The notes below the pieces were generated by a model. That model had not been told where the DNA came from and searched no databases. It saw nothing but the letters and a program-made list of their open reading frames with translations. Source: Channallabes apus (taxonomy: Eukaryota; Chordata; Actinopteri; Siluriformes; Clariidae). From it: 64,000 bases of DNA. Both the position numbers and the translations under genes were made by a program. Of this stretch, positions 34,687 to 48,000 are shown piece after piece (position 1 is the stretch's first letter; the number at the start of each line of letters is the position of its first letter). The stretch spans positions 8,939,501 to 9,003,500 of the forward strand of contig CM060104.1 of assembly GCA_030522415.1 (NCBI GenBank), written 5' to 3'.

Positions 34687-37600
34687 GACTCCTCCTTGAA
34701 CCACCACCTTATCGTGGTGGAGGGGTTTGCGTGTCCCAATGATCTTGAGAGCTATGTTGTCGGGGGCTTCATGCCCCTGGTAGGGTCACCCATGGCAATC
34801 TGGTAGTAGGCGAGGGAATAGACAAAGAGTGGCTCAGAAGACCTCTAATGATGAGCAAAATCTTTGGAAAACGTTTTCCCCTCACCCGGACGTGGGTCAC
34901 CGGGGTCTCCCTCTGGAGCCAAGTCTGGAGGTGGGGCCCGTTGGCGAGCGCCTGGTGGTCGGGCCTGCACCCATGGGGCCCGGCTGGGCACAGCCCGAAG
35001 AGGCAACTTGGGTCCCCCTTCCCATGGGCTCACCACCTGTAGGAAGGGCCAAAGAGGTCGGGTGCAGTGTGAGCTGGGCGGTGGCCGAAGACAGGGGCCT
35101 TGGCGGTCTGACCCTCGGCTGTAGAAGCTGGCTCTAGGGACGTGGAATGTCACCTCTCTGTTGGGGAAGGAGCCTGAGCTAGTGCATGAGGTTGAGAAGT
35201 TCCGGCTAGATATAGTGGGACTCACCTCGACGCACAGCTTGGACTCTGGAACCAGTCTCCTTGAGTCTACTCTGGAGTTGCCACCGGTGAGAGGCGCCGA
35301 GCAGGTGTCGGCATACTTATTGCCCCCCGGCTCGGGGCCTGTACATTGGGGTTCACCGCAGTAGACGAGAGGGTGGCCTCCCTCCGCCTTCGGGTGGGGG
35401 GACGGATCCTTACTGTTGTTTGTGCTTATGCGCCGAACAGCAGTTTGGAGTATCTGCCCTTTTTGGGGTCTCTGGAGGGGGCGCTAGAAAACGTCCCTCC
35501 TGGGGACATAGTTCTGTTGGGGGACTTCAATGCTCACGTGAGCAATGACAGTGAGACCTGGAAGGGCGTGATTGGGATGAACGGCACCCCTCGATCTGAA
35601 CCAGAGTGGTGTTTTGTTATTGTACTTCTGTGCTCGTCACGGATTGTCCATAACGAACACCATGTTCAGGCATAACGGTGTCCATATGTGTACCTGGCAC
35701 CAGCACACCCTAGGCCGCAGTTCGATGATTGACTTTGTGGTCGTGTCGTCGGACTTGCGGCCACATGTCTTGGACACTCGGGTGAAGAGAGGGGCTGAGC
35801 TGTCAACTGATCACCACCTGGTGCTGAGTTGGTTTCGTTGGCAGGGTAGGATGCCGGTCAGGCCTGGTAGACCCAAACGTATTGTGAGAGTCTGCTGGGA
35901 ACGTCTGGCAGAGTCCCCTGTCAGGACGAGCTTCAACTCCCACCTCCGGCAAAGCTTCAACCACGTCCTGGGGGAGGTGGGGATCATTGAGTCCAAATGG
36001 ACTATGTTCTGCATCTTCATTGTTGAGGCGACCGACCGGAGCTGTGGCCGTAAGGTGGTCGGTGCCTGTCGCGGTGGCAACCCAAGAACCCATTGGTGGA
36101 CACCGGCGGTGAGGGATGCCATCAAGCTGAAGAAGGAGTCTTACCGGGGCTTCTTGGCTGGTGGCACTCCGGAGGCAGCTGATGGGTACCGGCAGGCCAA
36201 GCGGAATGCAGCTTCGGTGGTTACTGAGGCAAAAACCCGGGCATGGGAGGAGTTTGGGGAGGCCATGTAGAACGACTTCCAGATGGCTTCGAAGAGATTC
36301 TGGTCCACCATCCGGCTTCTCAGGAAGGGAAAGCAGTGCATGGTCAACACAGTGTATAGTGGAGATGGTGCGCTGCTGACCTCGACTCGGGACGTTGTGG
36401 GTCGGTGGGGGGAGTACGTCGAAGACCTCCTTAATTCCACCAACATGCCTTCCAATGAGGAAGCAGAGTCTGGGGACATAGAGGTGGACTCATTCATCTC
36501 CAGGGCTGAGGTCGCCGAGGTGGTCAAAAAGCTCCGTTGTGGCAGGGCCCCGGGGGTGGATGAGATCCGCCCGGAGTTCCTCAAGGCTCTGGATGTTGTA
36601 GGGCTGTCATGGTTGACACGTCTCTGCAACATTGCATGGACATCGGGGACAGTGCCTCTTCAAGAAGGGGGAACGGAAAATGTGTTCCAATTACAAAGGG
36701 ATCACACTCTTCAGCCTCCCCGGGAAAGTCTATTCAGGGGTCCTGGAAAGGAGGGTCCGTCGGATAGTCGAACCTCGGATTCAGGAGGAGCAGTGTGGTT
36801 TTCGTCCGGGTCGCGGAACAGTGGACCAGCTCTACACCCTTAGCAGGGTCCTGGAGGGGGCATGGGAGTTTGCCCAACCAGTCTACATGTGCTTTGTGGA
36901 CTTGGAGAAGGCATTCGACCGTGTCCTTCGGGGAGTCCTGTGGGGGATATTCCAGGAGTATGGGATATCGGATTCCCTGTTAAGGGCTGTCCGGTCCCTG
37001 TACAACCGGTGTCGGAGCTTGGTCCGCATTGCCGGTAGTAAGTCGGACCTGTTTCCGGTGAGAGTAGGACTCCGACAGAGCTGCCCTTTGTCACCGATCC
37101 TGTTCATAATTTTTATGGACAGGATTTCTAGGCCCAGCCAGGGCGTTGAGGGGGTACAGTTTGGTGCGCTCAGGATTGGGTCACCGCTTTTTGCAGATGA
37201 CGTTGTTCTGTTGGCCTCATCACCCTGTGACCTACAGCTCTCACTGGATCGGTTCGCAGCCGAATGTGAAGCGGCTGGGATGAGAATCAGCACCTCCAAA
37301 TCTGAGGCCATGGTCCTCAGCCAGAAAAGGGTGGAGTGCCCTCTCAGGGTTGGGAGTGAGATCCTGCCCCAAGTGAGTTTAAGTATCTCGGGGTCTTGTT
37401 CACGAGTGAGGGTAAAGTGGAACGGGGAGATCGACAGGTGGATCAGGGCAGCGTCTGCAGTGATGCGGGCTCTGTATCGGTCCGTCGTGGTGAAGAGGGA
37501 GCTGAGCCAAAAGGCAAAGCTCTCAATTTACCGGTCGATGTACGTTCCTACCCTCACCTATGGTCATGAGCTGTGGGTAGTGCCCAAAAGAACAAGATCG

Positions 37601-38005
37601 CGAATACAAGCGGGCGAAATGAGTTTCCTCCGCAGGGTGTCTGGGCTCTCCCTTAGAGATAGGGTGAGAAGCTCAGTCATCCGGGAGGGGCTCAGAGTAG
37701 AGCCGCTGCTCCTCCGCATCGAGAGGAGTCAGATGAGGTGGCTTGGATATCTATTTAGGATGCCCCCTGGACGCCTCCCTTGTGAGGTGTTCCGAACACG
37801 CCCCACCAGAAAGAGACCACGGGGAAGACCCAGGACACGCTTGAGGGACTATGTCTCTCGGCTGGCCTGGGAACGCCTTGGGATCCCCCCGGAAGAGCTG
37901 GAAGAAGTGGCCAGGGAGAGGGAAGTCTGGGTATCCCTGCTGAAGCTGCTGCTCCCGCGACCCGACTTCGGATAAGCGGAAGAAAATGGATGGATGGATG
38001 GATGG
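34687..38005 (+). mobile_element. RTE-like LINE, full length but inactive
   Basis: A 3.3-kb non-LTR element beginning GACTCCTCCTTGAACCACC and ending in a GGATGGATGGATGG tail. Direct duplicates cttaaattttg flank it at 34,676-34,686 and 38,006-38,016. A single ORF with endonuclease and RT, the 3.3-kb length and the GATG-type tail fit RTE/Rex3-like elements (inference; clade not certain). The low-copy TSD is intact, but the ORF carries several frameshifts and a stop. Confidence 0.85.
35116..37975 (+). pseudogene. LINE endonuclease-reverse transcriptase, multiply broken
   Basis: Pieces lie in all three frames. The endonuclease start is around 35,138-35,340 (TWNVTSLLGKEPELVHEVEK). [15 protein letters not shown] lies at about 35,508-35,550, and STDHHLVLSWFRW near 35,805-35,845. 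The reverse transcriptase has CGRAPGVDEIRPEFLK near 36,538-36,585, CFVDLEKAFDRV near 36,890-36,925 and FADDVVLL near 37,188-37,212. The C-terminal part continues to a stop at 37,975. A TAG stop at 36,268-36,270 interrupts one frame, and there are at least three shifts (between 35,300 and 35,400, near 35,600, and near 36,660). A RQSCPLSP sequence replaces the usual RQGCPLSP. Clearly dead. Confidence 0.88.
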
Positions 38006-38016
38006 CTTAAATTTTG

Positions 38017-40199
38017 CATCAAGTAACCAAAAATGTTTAATTAAATAATACATGCAGGATTATTTACAGAATGCATTATGACTCCCCTGATGAAGAAATG
38101 AAAATACTGTACTTGTCTTCACCATTGGAGGAGAGAGTTATCCCTGCAAAACTCTGTTCCTCATATGATAATTTGTCACTTTAAGCAAATTTAAACACGA
38201 AAAAAAAAAAGGCAACAGACTGAGCTTCTAGACAAGTGCAGACACTTATTTCCAAGACTGTGTTATTTTTAAATGTCTCTATGTGGGCAAAGTGAGACAA
38301 AGTAAAAAAATTAAAAAATAAATTCACCTAGAAACTCATCTCACAGATTCACCAGCCTTGAGATGTACAACTTCACATGCTGTCATCACTAAAACACTGC
38401 CCTTGAATAAAGGATGTTAATGAGCATTTGGTAACGCTGTATTTGTAATGATGATGAAAAGCAGATAATTTGTGTGTTTAGTGGAATAGTGCTGATTAAT
38501 AATGTGTTAGACCAGTCAAGCAGTCGGCCGAGTTACTCTCCCCGAGCCTTTCTACCAGACAGTGTGGTGTTGACTTTGGCAACGCTAGTACATGTTCAAC
38601 AGCTGCAATAGTCTTTGACCTCATCTGATCTTTTTGTAGTCAGTGCCAAAAACCGTTGGTTTTGCTGCGTTGTCTGAGTTTTGGTTTATTGGGATGCAGC
38701 CCAGCATAGGTCTGAGCTTCCAGGAAGTATAAACCCGTGAGTACAAGAAAACGAGAATGGAGGCCAAATGTAATGAATATGCCAGGGTAATTTTATTCTT
38801 CACCTGAGTGTTTGGGGCAGACTGTGGCAAGAGTTTTTTTTTTTTTTTCCTTCTGAGTCAGACTAAAATGGAGTGTTGTACTGCATTCTCTCACGACTTA
38901 GGAGTAGTGAACTGCTGACTTTTCCTTGATAAAAAAAAAAAAAACTGCATACAGTTAGACCAAATCTCAATGACGTGATGCCTTCAGCGTTTGTTAAATT
39001 GTTAATATCATTCTCACTTATGTACATTGCCTCCTACTGTACTTCACTCATTGTCTAGGAATGAAAAACAAAAAATCTCGTCTTAAATAGCACTTGCTAA
39101 TCAGTTTGCTGAAAAGCACGAATGAACTTTAAACACTGAACCTGGTACAGTATATGCTCACTTGGTAAATACAGTAGTAACACTGAACATATTAAATGTA
39201 ATAACAGTGACATGCTTTTGGCTTTGAGAGGTTCTGATAAGATTCACTTTGCATTCTGCTTAACATCAAGTGTTGTCAAGTGTTCATCAGTCCTGGTCCT
39301 GGAGAGCCATAACCCAGTGGTGGTACTTTTGAGGCTAAACTGAGAAACACTGCTTAAACACATTTGACAAGACCAATGTGGTAGAACAAGAGCTCATCAC
39401 ATTACACACTACTGCGTTTCCAAAACCAAGGGGATGGATTGTACCATTTCCAGTCTGATGGGGGAAATAACTTACAATAATAAAATGTCGATGTTTGCAT
39501 GATAAAATAAGCAACAATTATTTGTTCAATTGTGTTTTAAATACACACTTTCAAATTGCTCAAGTGAAAGTATTGAATATGTTTAATATCCTCCTTGTGT
39601 TCTAGCCACCTAAACTAGGTCCAGTTCCAAGCTTGTGGAATTTACCAAACATAATTATATTTTGTCTCGCTTCTTTGAAACGGAACCGTTCCTAAAATTT
39701 ATATGCCTGTGTTTTTCTTAGCCGTGGACGACTCATTTCAGCAGTGCACAGAGCCAAACACCTCAGAAGTGTGAGAGAGCGGTAATTGCTTGTAAATGAA
39801 AAATGGGCTTATGCTCAGTGTTGCCAAAGTGAGGTCTTGGGACTGGAAAAACGGAAGTCTAAAACCCTCAGCACAAAAACACGAGGAAAAAAAGAAAAAA
39901 AAAAAAAAAAAAAAGAAAACGTGGATCATCTTTTGTACACATTTACAAAAAGACTCACTTAAAGATCAGCCTTGGTTATCGCAATCAAAGAAATGTCTAT
40001 TTATTCATTAACAGTGCCCTCTCTATTATTATCACAGTTTAAGATATATTTTAGTGTATCCCCCCCCCCCCCCCCCCATCTTAACAGGTATGAACAGAAC
40101 CTCAGTTCCACCTAGTGGACACAATAATTCTCACCTCACCAAACAGACGTTACATAACGTACCTGCTACATATCAGAGACAACACAGACAGAAAGGCGT
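38017..40199. other. Non-coding stretch downstream of SERINC gene
   Basis: AT-rich with homopolymers, including an 18-bp poly(C) at 40,060-40,077. No gene recognised. A short hAT-MITE-like fragment (CAGTCCTGGTCCTGGAGAGCC) lies near 39,290. Confidence 0.6.
40060..40077. repeat. Poly(C) run of 18
   Basis: Read directly. Confidence 0.95.
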
Positions 40200-41942
40200 T
40201 TGTTTGCTGTAGAACGGTTTTTATTGAAGTATTCAGAATTGCCACATGCAGATCAAACTACAATAAATCACCATGTCTGAACAATGTGCAATGCCAGAAG
40301 TCCCTTTTGTATGGTATAAATCAAGCAAGGCACTTGTGTCTCTAGGTCTGGGTCCAGGCCTGGACATTGTTGATAAGCCGGGTTATCAATTAAGGCACTT
40401 TTAGTGTTTTGTCACCACTGAAAACCTTGCAGGTTGCTTCTAAATCAATAACTATGAGTCCACCAGAATACTTATGTTAATTGGATACTCTGGATCATAT
40501 AAATACATCCATACCAGAGGCATTTGCTTGTTTACATATTAATATTACAATCTTTCCAAACGACCATGAGGACAGCTTTAAACGCAAGTAATACATCCCA
40601 GTATTTACAATACTTGTGTCAGAAAAACCCCCAGAACACTTTGAAATTAAATCAAGTTCATAGGATTTATAACTAAAAACCATCACTCACTGGACAATAG
40701 GACTTAAAATCTACAGTTTTTCATATTCAAAAGTACCATCACTTTCAACCGACAATATAAATCAAGTGTACATACAGTGCAAATTGTGTTAAACTGAAAT
40801 GACTTTCCTCAAGTAAAGATTATATATAATAAAAGGAAATATTGGAAAAAGGAAATGTTTCACTTACAAGTAAAATAAAATAAAATACAATATATCCATA
40901 TACCCAATTCACAATATCAAATGCAAGAAGGAAGAAATTAACATTAAAAATGATGGCTCTTCATGCATAAAATGATGTGTTGTAGTACCAAGCTTCTGGG
41001 ATTCAAATATCAGACCATCTTGTTTATAGTTGCCTTCGGCAATGAAACCTTGGATTTAGAAGTGAAATATATTAGTGCATGCATAGTTTTACATAGTTAA
41101 CCATCTGAAATGTTTAAAAATTATACAACTACAGTCCACTATAAAAACATCGCCTAGCCCGCTCTGAAATGATGCCCAGGTTATTACACGACACTATACA
41201 GCACGGTTTGTGTTTGCAGGTCTGGTTATCTGTTCAAGATCTACTGCAACACAAGGTGAAAAAGCACCACTATCATCACCACGTTTGCCAAACAGATCAG
41301 TATTTAATATAACAGTTCTAAGCAAGCATGATGCAGCATGTGTCATGTGTTGCAATAGTGTAGGGAGTGCTTATCTCTCCCACACACTGCCTCCATGGGG
41401 CTCGAGTAAGGGCCGGAAATAAACAACCCCTTCTGACAGCCCCATGGCCACAGGCAAGTTCGTTATCACATGCTATCATCCCTGCTGAAATTGCTTGAGG
41501 ACAAATTGCTTGATGACTGTAAAATATTTAGCCCCGACAAAGAAATGAGCCACCAATAAAGAGGTTTGTAGCAGCAATACCATGCAGACTCATTCGTGGC
41601 TAGATCGATAAAGTAAAACGGACTGTTGAATAGTACCGCACTGTCACCTTTTGTCTTAGGAGGGTGTCCGAGTTGTCCCTTTAAGTATACAAGGATAAAG
41701 AAAAGATACACCTACACCAGTAAAGAGACTTCATGAAATGGACAACAATCTGAAAATATCTGGGTTAAATTTGTTAAAACGCACAAAAAAAATTAAAGAA
41801 AAAAAAAAAAAAAAGAATAACGCGCACATCCACCATTTATCCTATAATACACTACACATGTTGACAGCTACAACTCCAAAACAAGGTGGGAAGTAGCACA
41901 CTCCCACTTCACACACATCTTTACATAAGGAGAAAAGGTGGC
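40200..41942 (-). other. serinc2: Putative 3' UTR of the SERINC gene
   Basis: The region follows the stop codon on the minus strand and contains no other gene. The reverse strand has AATAAA at 40,220-40,225, which would place cleavage near 40,200. An A-rich run near 41,785-41,815 (plus strand) is a homopolymer, not a poly(A) site. The length of about 1.7 kb is an inference. Confidence 0.4.
40220..40225 (-). terminator. serinc2: Candidate poly(A) signal AATAAA for the SERINC gene
   Basis: First canonical hexamer I noticed on the minus strand downstream of the stop; other, closer variants cannot be excluded. Confidence 0.35.
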
Positions 41943-42081
41943 TCAGCTGAAATCTCGGTTGGAGAAGATGAGTGGGGCCAAAAGGGTCCAAAGGTATAGA
42001 GCCAGTCCCAACCAGCTGGAGGAGATCTTCACCCACACCGCAGGCATGCTGCTCTGCATGGCCTGGGTGTTTATGTCAGGC
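41943..42081 (-). CDS. serinc2: SERINC exon 10 (residues 412-457 and stop)
   Basis: Encodes [20 protein letters not shown] and the conserved C-terminus NRDFS followed by TGA at 41,943-41,945. Confidence 0.95.
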
Positions 42082-45000
42082 CTGTGAGAAGAAGGGAAGA
42101 TGATTAGTAATCCATGTGTTTAATACACAAGACACCTAGGCCATTTGAACCTGGGTAGTAAAGCAAGAAAACATTTAGCTACTTATACACCTGGCAGCTT
42201 TATATGTCCCCCCCCATCGACGGATGACTAAAAAATAAATATAAATAGATGCAAGTCTTCCAAGGAAGACATGTGTCGTCTGCCCACCAAATGTGCTACA
42301 GTTCTTCTTATGTTGTACAGGGAAAAACATTTAATAGAGCACATCTTTGCTTCCTAGTAAAGGTTCTGTGAAGGTTTGGTGCATTTCTCGTTTCAGGAGT
42401 TGCGGTGAAAAGAAAGGTGTGACTCTGACAGACTGGAGACGACAAATAGTGATCTGTATATGTTGCCTATGCTTCGCAGGCAGGTGACAAAACTTCCAGG
42501 TCACAGACATCTTTCATCAAACTGCAATAGGATAGATGATTCCAGCTCAACAGAACAACTTGATTCCATAATTTCTTCATGATTACTCATTCCCTGGAAG
42601 GCAGATATTTTATCTTGACTCACCACCTGGCATAGTTTTGCTCCAATTCACACCTCAAAACTTCAACTTTCACATTTCTGCTGCCAAACCTGTTCATGGC
42701 CACATTTCTCAGATTACACTTTTATTTTAGGAATTGCTTCAATACATGGCAGCATGTGAGATACAATTGTAAAAATGACTTCATCTGTCCTGCTAAATTT
42801 TTAAATGTATGTAAATATCCTCAGTTGCGCACATACACGCGCGCACACACGCGCACACCTCTAATCTTGAAACTATGTCAGCTGTAGCTACACAGCAATT
42901 TTTGGTAAGATCAGCATAAAGATATATGAAAGATTATTTATTTTATTAAAAAATAAATAAATGGCATCTCTGAATGTAAAGAAAGGAACAAACCTAAGTT
43001 ACAGTGAATTTGACAAATGTTACTGCCTCAAATTCACCTCCAATTGAAAGATTTCCTAAATTAGAATAAAAAATAAATAAATCTAGGTAATAAAGTTTTC
43101 ATAGTTTCAGGTCTGCGTTGGGTGAAAGTCACAATGACGACACACCATAGGAATTACAGCCTTTTCATTGTTTCAGGTTCAAACCAGATTTCCGAGGCTT
43201 CCACTCATGGAAATGTGTTTCTTCATACTGATTACAGTACATGACTAATCAGTCACATGACTCTGTTTAACGAGATTACACATTTATCTCTGACACCGTT
43301 ATTTAAAAACCAAGGACTTCCCCCACCATTTAGTGTTTTTTTTTCAGTACCTTCCCTTTCTGCTACTAGAAATTACAGAAGGACAATCACCTTCAAGCCC
43401 TAGCGTACTACAACATTCTACAACCTACTTACTTGTACCAGTTGGTAAGAGTCATCATGATGTACAGTGAGGCCAGGAAGAGGTGAAAATGAAAGAACGA
43501 ATAACTATAGGTGACTCCGTCTTCCTCATTATCCACCACTCGCCGCAGGCCGTCATCTCCCACCGGTCCGTCCACGTCTGAACCATGACCCTCCTCTGTT
43601 TGCATCAGCCTGTTAACCTGAGCATTACTGGATGAGCGGATACTGTGCACAGACAGAATGAGTGCTTGGTCAGAAAAATGTTGACAACAGCACATTCAAG
43701 CGTCTCATTCTTTACACTAAATCAGAGGCTGCATAGACTACTTGATTTGCTGACCAATACAGGTGTTAAAAATGTGTGGAGTTGTCGACTAGACAGAAAG
43801 AGAGAGAGACAGTATGGGTGATAGTAAAGAAATGCAGCCTAAACATACACTTTATATACTGTAATTTCACTGGATAGTCAGATTAGATAGTGACCTGTAC
43901 ATTGTGTAAGATTACACTAGTAGTATTTTCCCCTTCTTTATTTTGATAAAACATTATAAAATTCCACATTACTGATGTTAATTACATTAACAGTTCACAT
44001 CGTTTCTCTTTAAATGAAAGAAACGAATAACAGCATGCACTTAAATTTTTTCAACCATTAAGGTTTTGATCCTATGGCAGCATAGTGCGGAACTATACCG
44101 CAGTCTTTTTAAACAAGAAGAAATGCTTACAAGCATACTCATTTCCAGAAACATAATTTGGACAAATATTTCCCATTTTTTAATATAAATTTTATGACTG
44201 CCACTCAAAAATATTTTAGTTAGCCCTTAAACTTCAGAAAACTGGGAAAAAAAAAAAAAAAAAAAAAAAAAGACACTGAGTGGTAAGGAGAGATGTGTTT
44301 ACAGAGTTAAGATTTCAACACTGCAATTCCTGCTATCTGTTTTGACCCAAATGAGGATGGGTTCACTGTTGAGTCTGGTTCCTCTCAACGTTTCTTCCTA
44401 TTTGCCCTCTCTGGGTTTTTCCTTGTGACGGTCACTCTCGGCTTGCTCATCAGGAACAATATGATCAATATACACATTTTTCTCGCTCATACACATTCCC
44501 ATAATTTCCTTTTAATTTTGTGAAGCTTCTTTGAGACAATGACCAATGCTAAATGAACTATAGAAATTAAATTACATTTTTAACTTCAATTTAAAATGTG
44601 ACACTGCATCATTATAATATTTGCTCATGCTGACTGGTATGTTGTACCTGGCATAAAAAGTGCAAAAGAGGAAAATGACGAGCCCCACTATGCCCTGGGC
44701 GTCCCACCACTGCACAATGCCGGGAGCGCTGGTTGGTGTAGGTTGTGTATAGCTGACGCTCACATTGGACACCAGGCTCAAGAGGCTGGGATTACACTCC
44801 CGATCTAAACGGAATTCACACAAGAACCAAATCAAGCACAGACAGAAACATACAACATAACGTGAAAGTACATGAACAGGAAGAACACATAATACTGCTA
44901 TGCTAGGTGATCATTAGAACCTTGGCTACACATGGTTCAACATAGTGTAGTTACCCATGATGACATTTCCTAAAGCAACTTTATACTAGATGTAATTATC

Positions 45001-48000
45001 TTTAATGCATTTAAGCAACTGTCTTTTCCATGCATCTAACATGCCAAACAAAAACATAAGGGTGGAGCTAAAATTGTATAAACAATTATTATGGATGATT
45101 ATCAATTGTTACAGAATTGTCTTGAGAACTCTAGAACTAGAAGTCTGTGAACAGTCTGTGTACCAGAGCGCATGGTACCGCAAACATCAGCAGTATAGTC
45201 ACTGACATTGCTTCCTTCGCATCTTAAACTTCGGTCAAATCCAAAACTGGATGCAGATTCATCATTCAGATTGAAAACAGAAAACATGTCTTCCTATTGC
45301 GGGGGGGGGGGGGGGGGGGGAGTTACTTGGTCATCAGTAAACCACTTGTTAGGTGATAGTAATGTATCAGCACATACTGTCGCCTTGTACAGTATCTCCA
45401 GGGTCCAGGTTCGCTTCGCTTCACGCTTCGGGTCTGTGTGCATGGAGTTTGCATGTTCTTGCCATGCTCTCTGGGTTTCCTCTGGGTACTCTAGTTTCCT
45501 CCCATAGACCAAAGACATGCAGATCAGGTCAAGTGACATTCCCAAATTGCCTGTAGAGTTTGAATGTGGGTGCGAACAATGACCAGAGATCCGTCCACAA
45601 TGGTAAAATGGATCAATGGGAACCACAAAAAGCTTGTCAGGGAAAAAAATAAATATTTGCTAGGAGGGATAAAAGGTCACGTGGTCCAATGCGTCCAGAC
45701 TAACCCTATTACATTGTGATGGTTGCATAAAGGTAAGAAGGGAAACGCACCAATCATACATACAGTAGTGCTGTACAAGCCTACAGAAGTAGTGATGGTC
45801 AGCCTTAGGCCAATGTGGCAATAAAATGATGTCAGCTAATGATGTGAATGTACTGAATGACCGAGTTATTACATCAATAGAGTTTTCCTTCCCTGACAGT
45901 AGAGGCATTTTCCAGGACACCAATTGTGAAAGATGGTTCTGGGAGCTTGACTAATCATTTTCACATGACCTGGCCACCACATTGTGTGCTGTAATAAAAG
46001 CTAAAGGGGAGTGTTATGAGAACACTTAATGAAACTGTTCAATGAAGTAATACTGTACATTTTCTTTAACCACACAGAAAATGATAATTAAATTTTGGTT
46101 GAAAAAGAAATCCATGAAAAAAAAAAAAAAAAAAAAAAACTTTCATAATAATGCAGATCAACGAAAAACAAAATAGGGTGCATAAAACTCATGTAGGAAG
46201 TCTTTGAGCACGACAGCTCACAAGTTTGGGATCACTTTCTAACACCATGGTCGTTGCAGATTCTTTATTCTTTCTATATTGTAAAACGATGCTGAAGGCG
46301 TCTAAAATATGTAATAATCTCCTTCAAAGAGTTGGTGTTGAGATGGGTCTGCTACTTATGCTCTGTAAAGCCTCCATAAGGGCTCCAATCAGAGGTGCTG
46401 TTAACTATAAATGAACTCTAAATGAACTTCTCCTTTGCAGCAGAGGTTTGTTTTGGTCTGCATGAGAGCCAGTTTCATCATGGTGATTGATAGGTTTTGC
46501 GAATGCACTTGACAATATTGTTCTTGCAAGAACTACTCCAGAAAGACTGTCTCTTGTTCTTGTTACGTAATTACCTAATTCGATGTGTGTTATTTCATAG
46601 TTTTGAAATTACTAAACAAAAACAAAGGAATCTGCAAGTGATGCCAAACTTTTGAGCGGTTGTGTATACAGTATACACATGTTTACTATGGGATAACTAG
46701 CAAATAAGAAATTAGCCCTTCTCTGAAGGACACAAGAGGACACATTAAAGGATCACAAGCCTATTCTACAGCATGATATGATACTCACACCCCAAAATCC
46801 ATTAACCTGAGAAAGTTAAAAATATTTATTATAATATAAACATATAACTAAATTAACCATCATTATAAAACAAAAGACTCTTATCTTATGAAAGCCTTAC
46901 TAGGGTTGTTGGTCATGGCAGACCAGGTGACGTACATGGTGTACAAACTGATGAGGGACGACTGGAGCAGACCAGATTGTGGAGAGGCATCCTGTGACAC
47001 ACAGTAAGGAGAAACCGAAATGAGACTAAACTTTCTGAAATGTCCAATTCTCCGTAGTGATATAAAAAAAAAAAAAATTGTGTCCAAAAAACTGCAGGGG
47101 TCTGTAAAGGAGATTTTATTAGTACATTTGACTGGTTGATTTAATGGGTTTAGAAAGAAAAAGAAAGAAAGAAAAATCCTTAAAAACAACTAATTCACCT
47201 AGGCCCTAATAGTGTTCTGGCTGTACAATATTTAGAAATGAAAGCTCTACTGCACAAGCAAAAATATTATTGCACACATTCATAATAAATGAGCCCAATA
47301 ATTGACTAATTTGATTACATTTATCAAACAAATCTCTATAGAGTCAGTGTGTCGATGAAATTTATTCTTCACTATAAAGTTAAAGAACACCTGGTCAAAG
47401 GCTATTTTTAAGCAAATGCAGAAAAAAAAGACAATAAATCTAACCAGCCTACACAAAACAGACAGCTGTAAGTTTTAGAGATAGGGTGGGGGAAAAAAAC
47501 TAATTTAAGTTACATACTGCGATTGTTTTGTATAGAAATTCATGCATCACCACACTGACTCTGAAATCGATTTTTTTCTAAATGAATTTATTTATACATT
47601 TCATTTGAGGTGTTACAATATTGCCATACTTCTATTATCCAGCAGGTGGCATGATTAAAGCTATTGACAAAGCATGGCATTCTGTGTGGTAGGAGAAAAT
47701 TACATGTTAATGTAAATTTGTTTAAAACTGTAACACCATCTGATATCGAATTGGGATTATTTATAAAATCATTGAATTGCAATACATACAAATCGGCACC
47801 TGAATTCCATGATAATATGATATAGAGAGATCCCTGGTGATCTCTGTCTTTTCATGGTTTTCAGATTTCATCTTTCGGTGCAACGCATGACAAAGATAAA
47901 CTGCAGTAATTATTTAAATTCACAGGATATGGCATCTTTCTTATATTGGATATTACTGAAGCAATCTTCAAATTCACCTGGTGTCCAAGCTGTAATATCT

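Noticed and set aside
36141..36632. Minus-strand frames of 84-163 residues inside the RTE-like LINE
   Set aside because: Antisense shadows of the LINE coding sequence.
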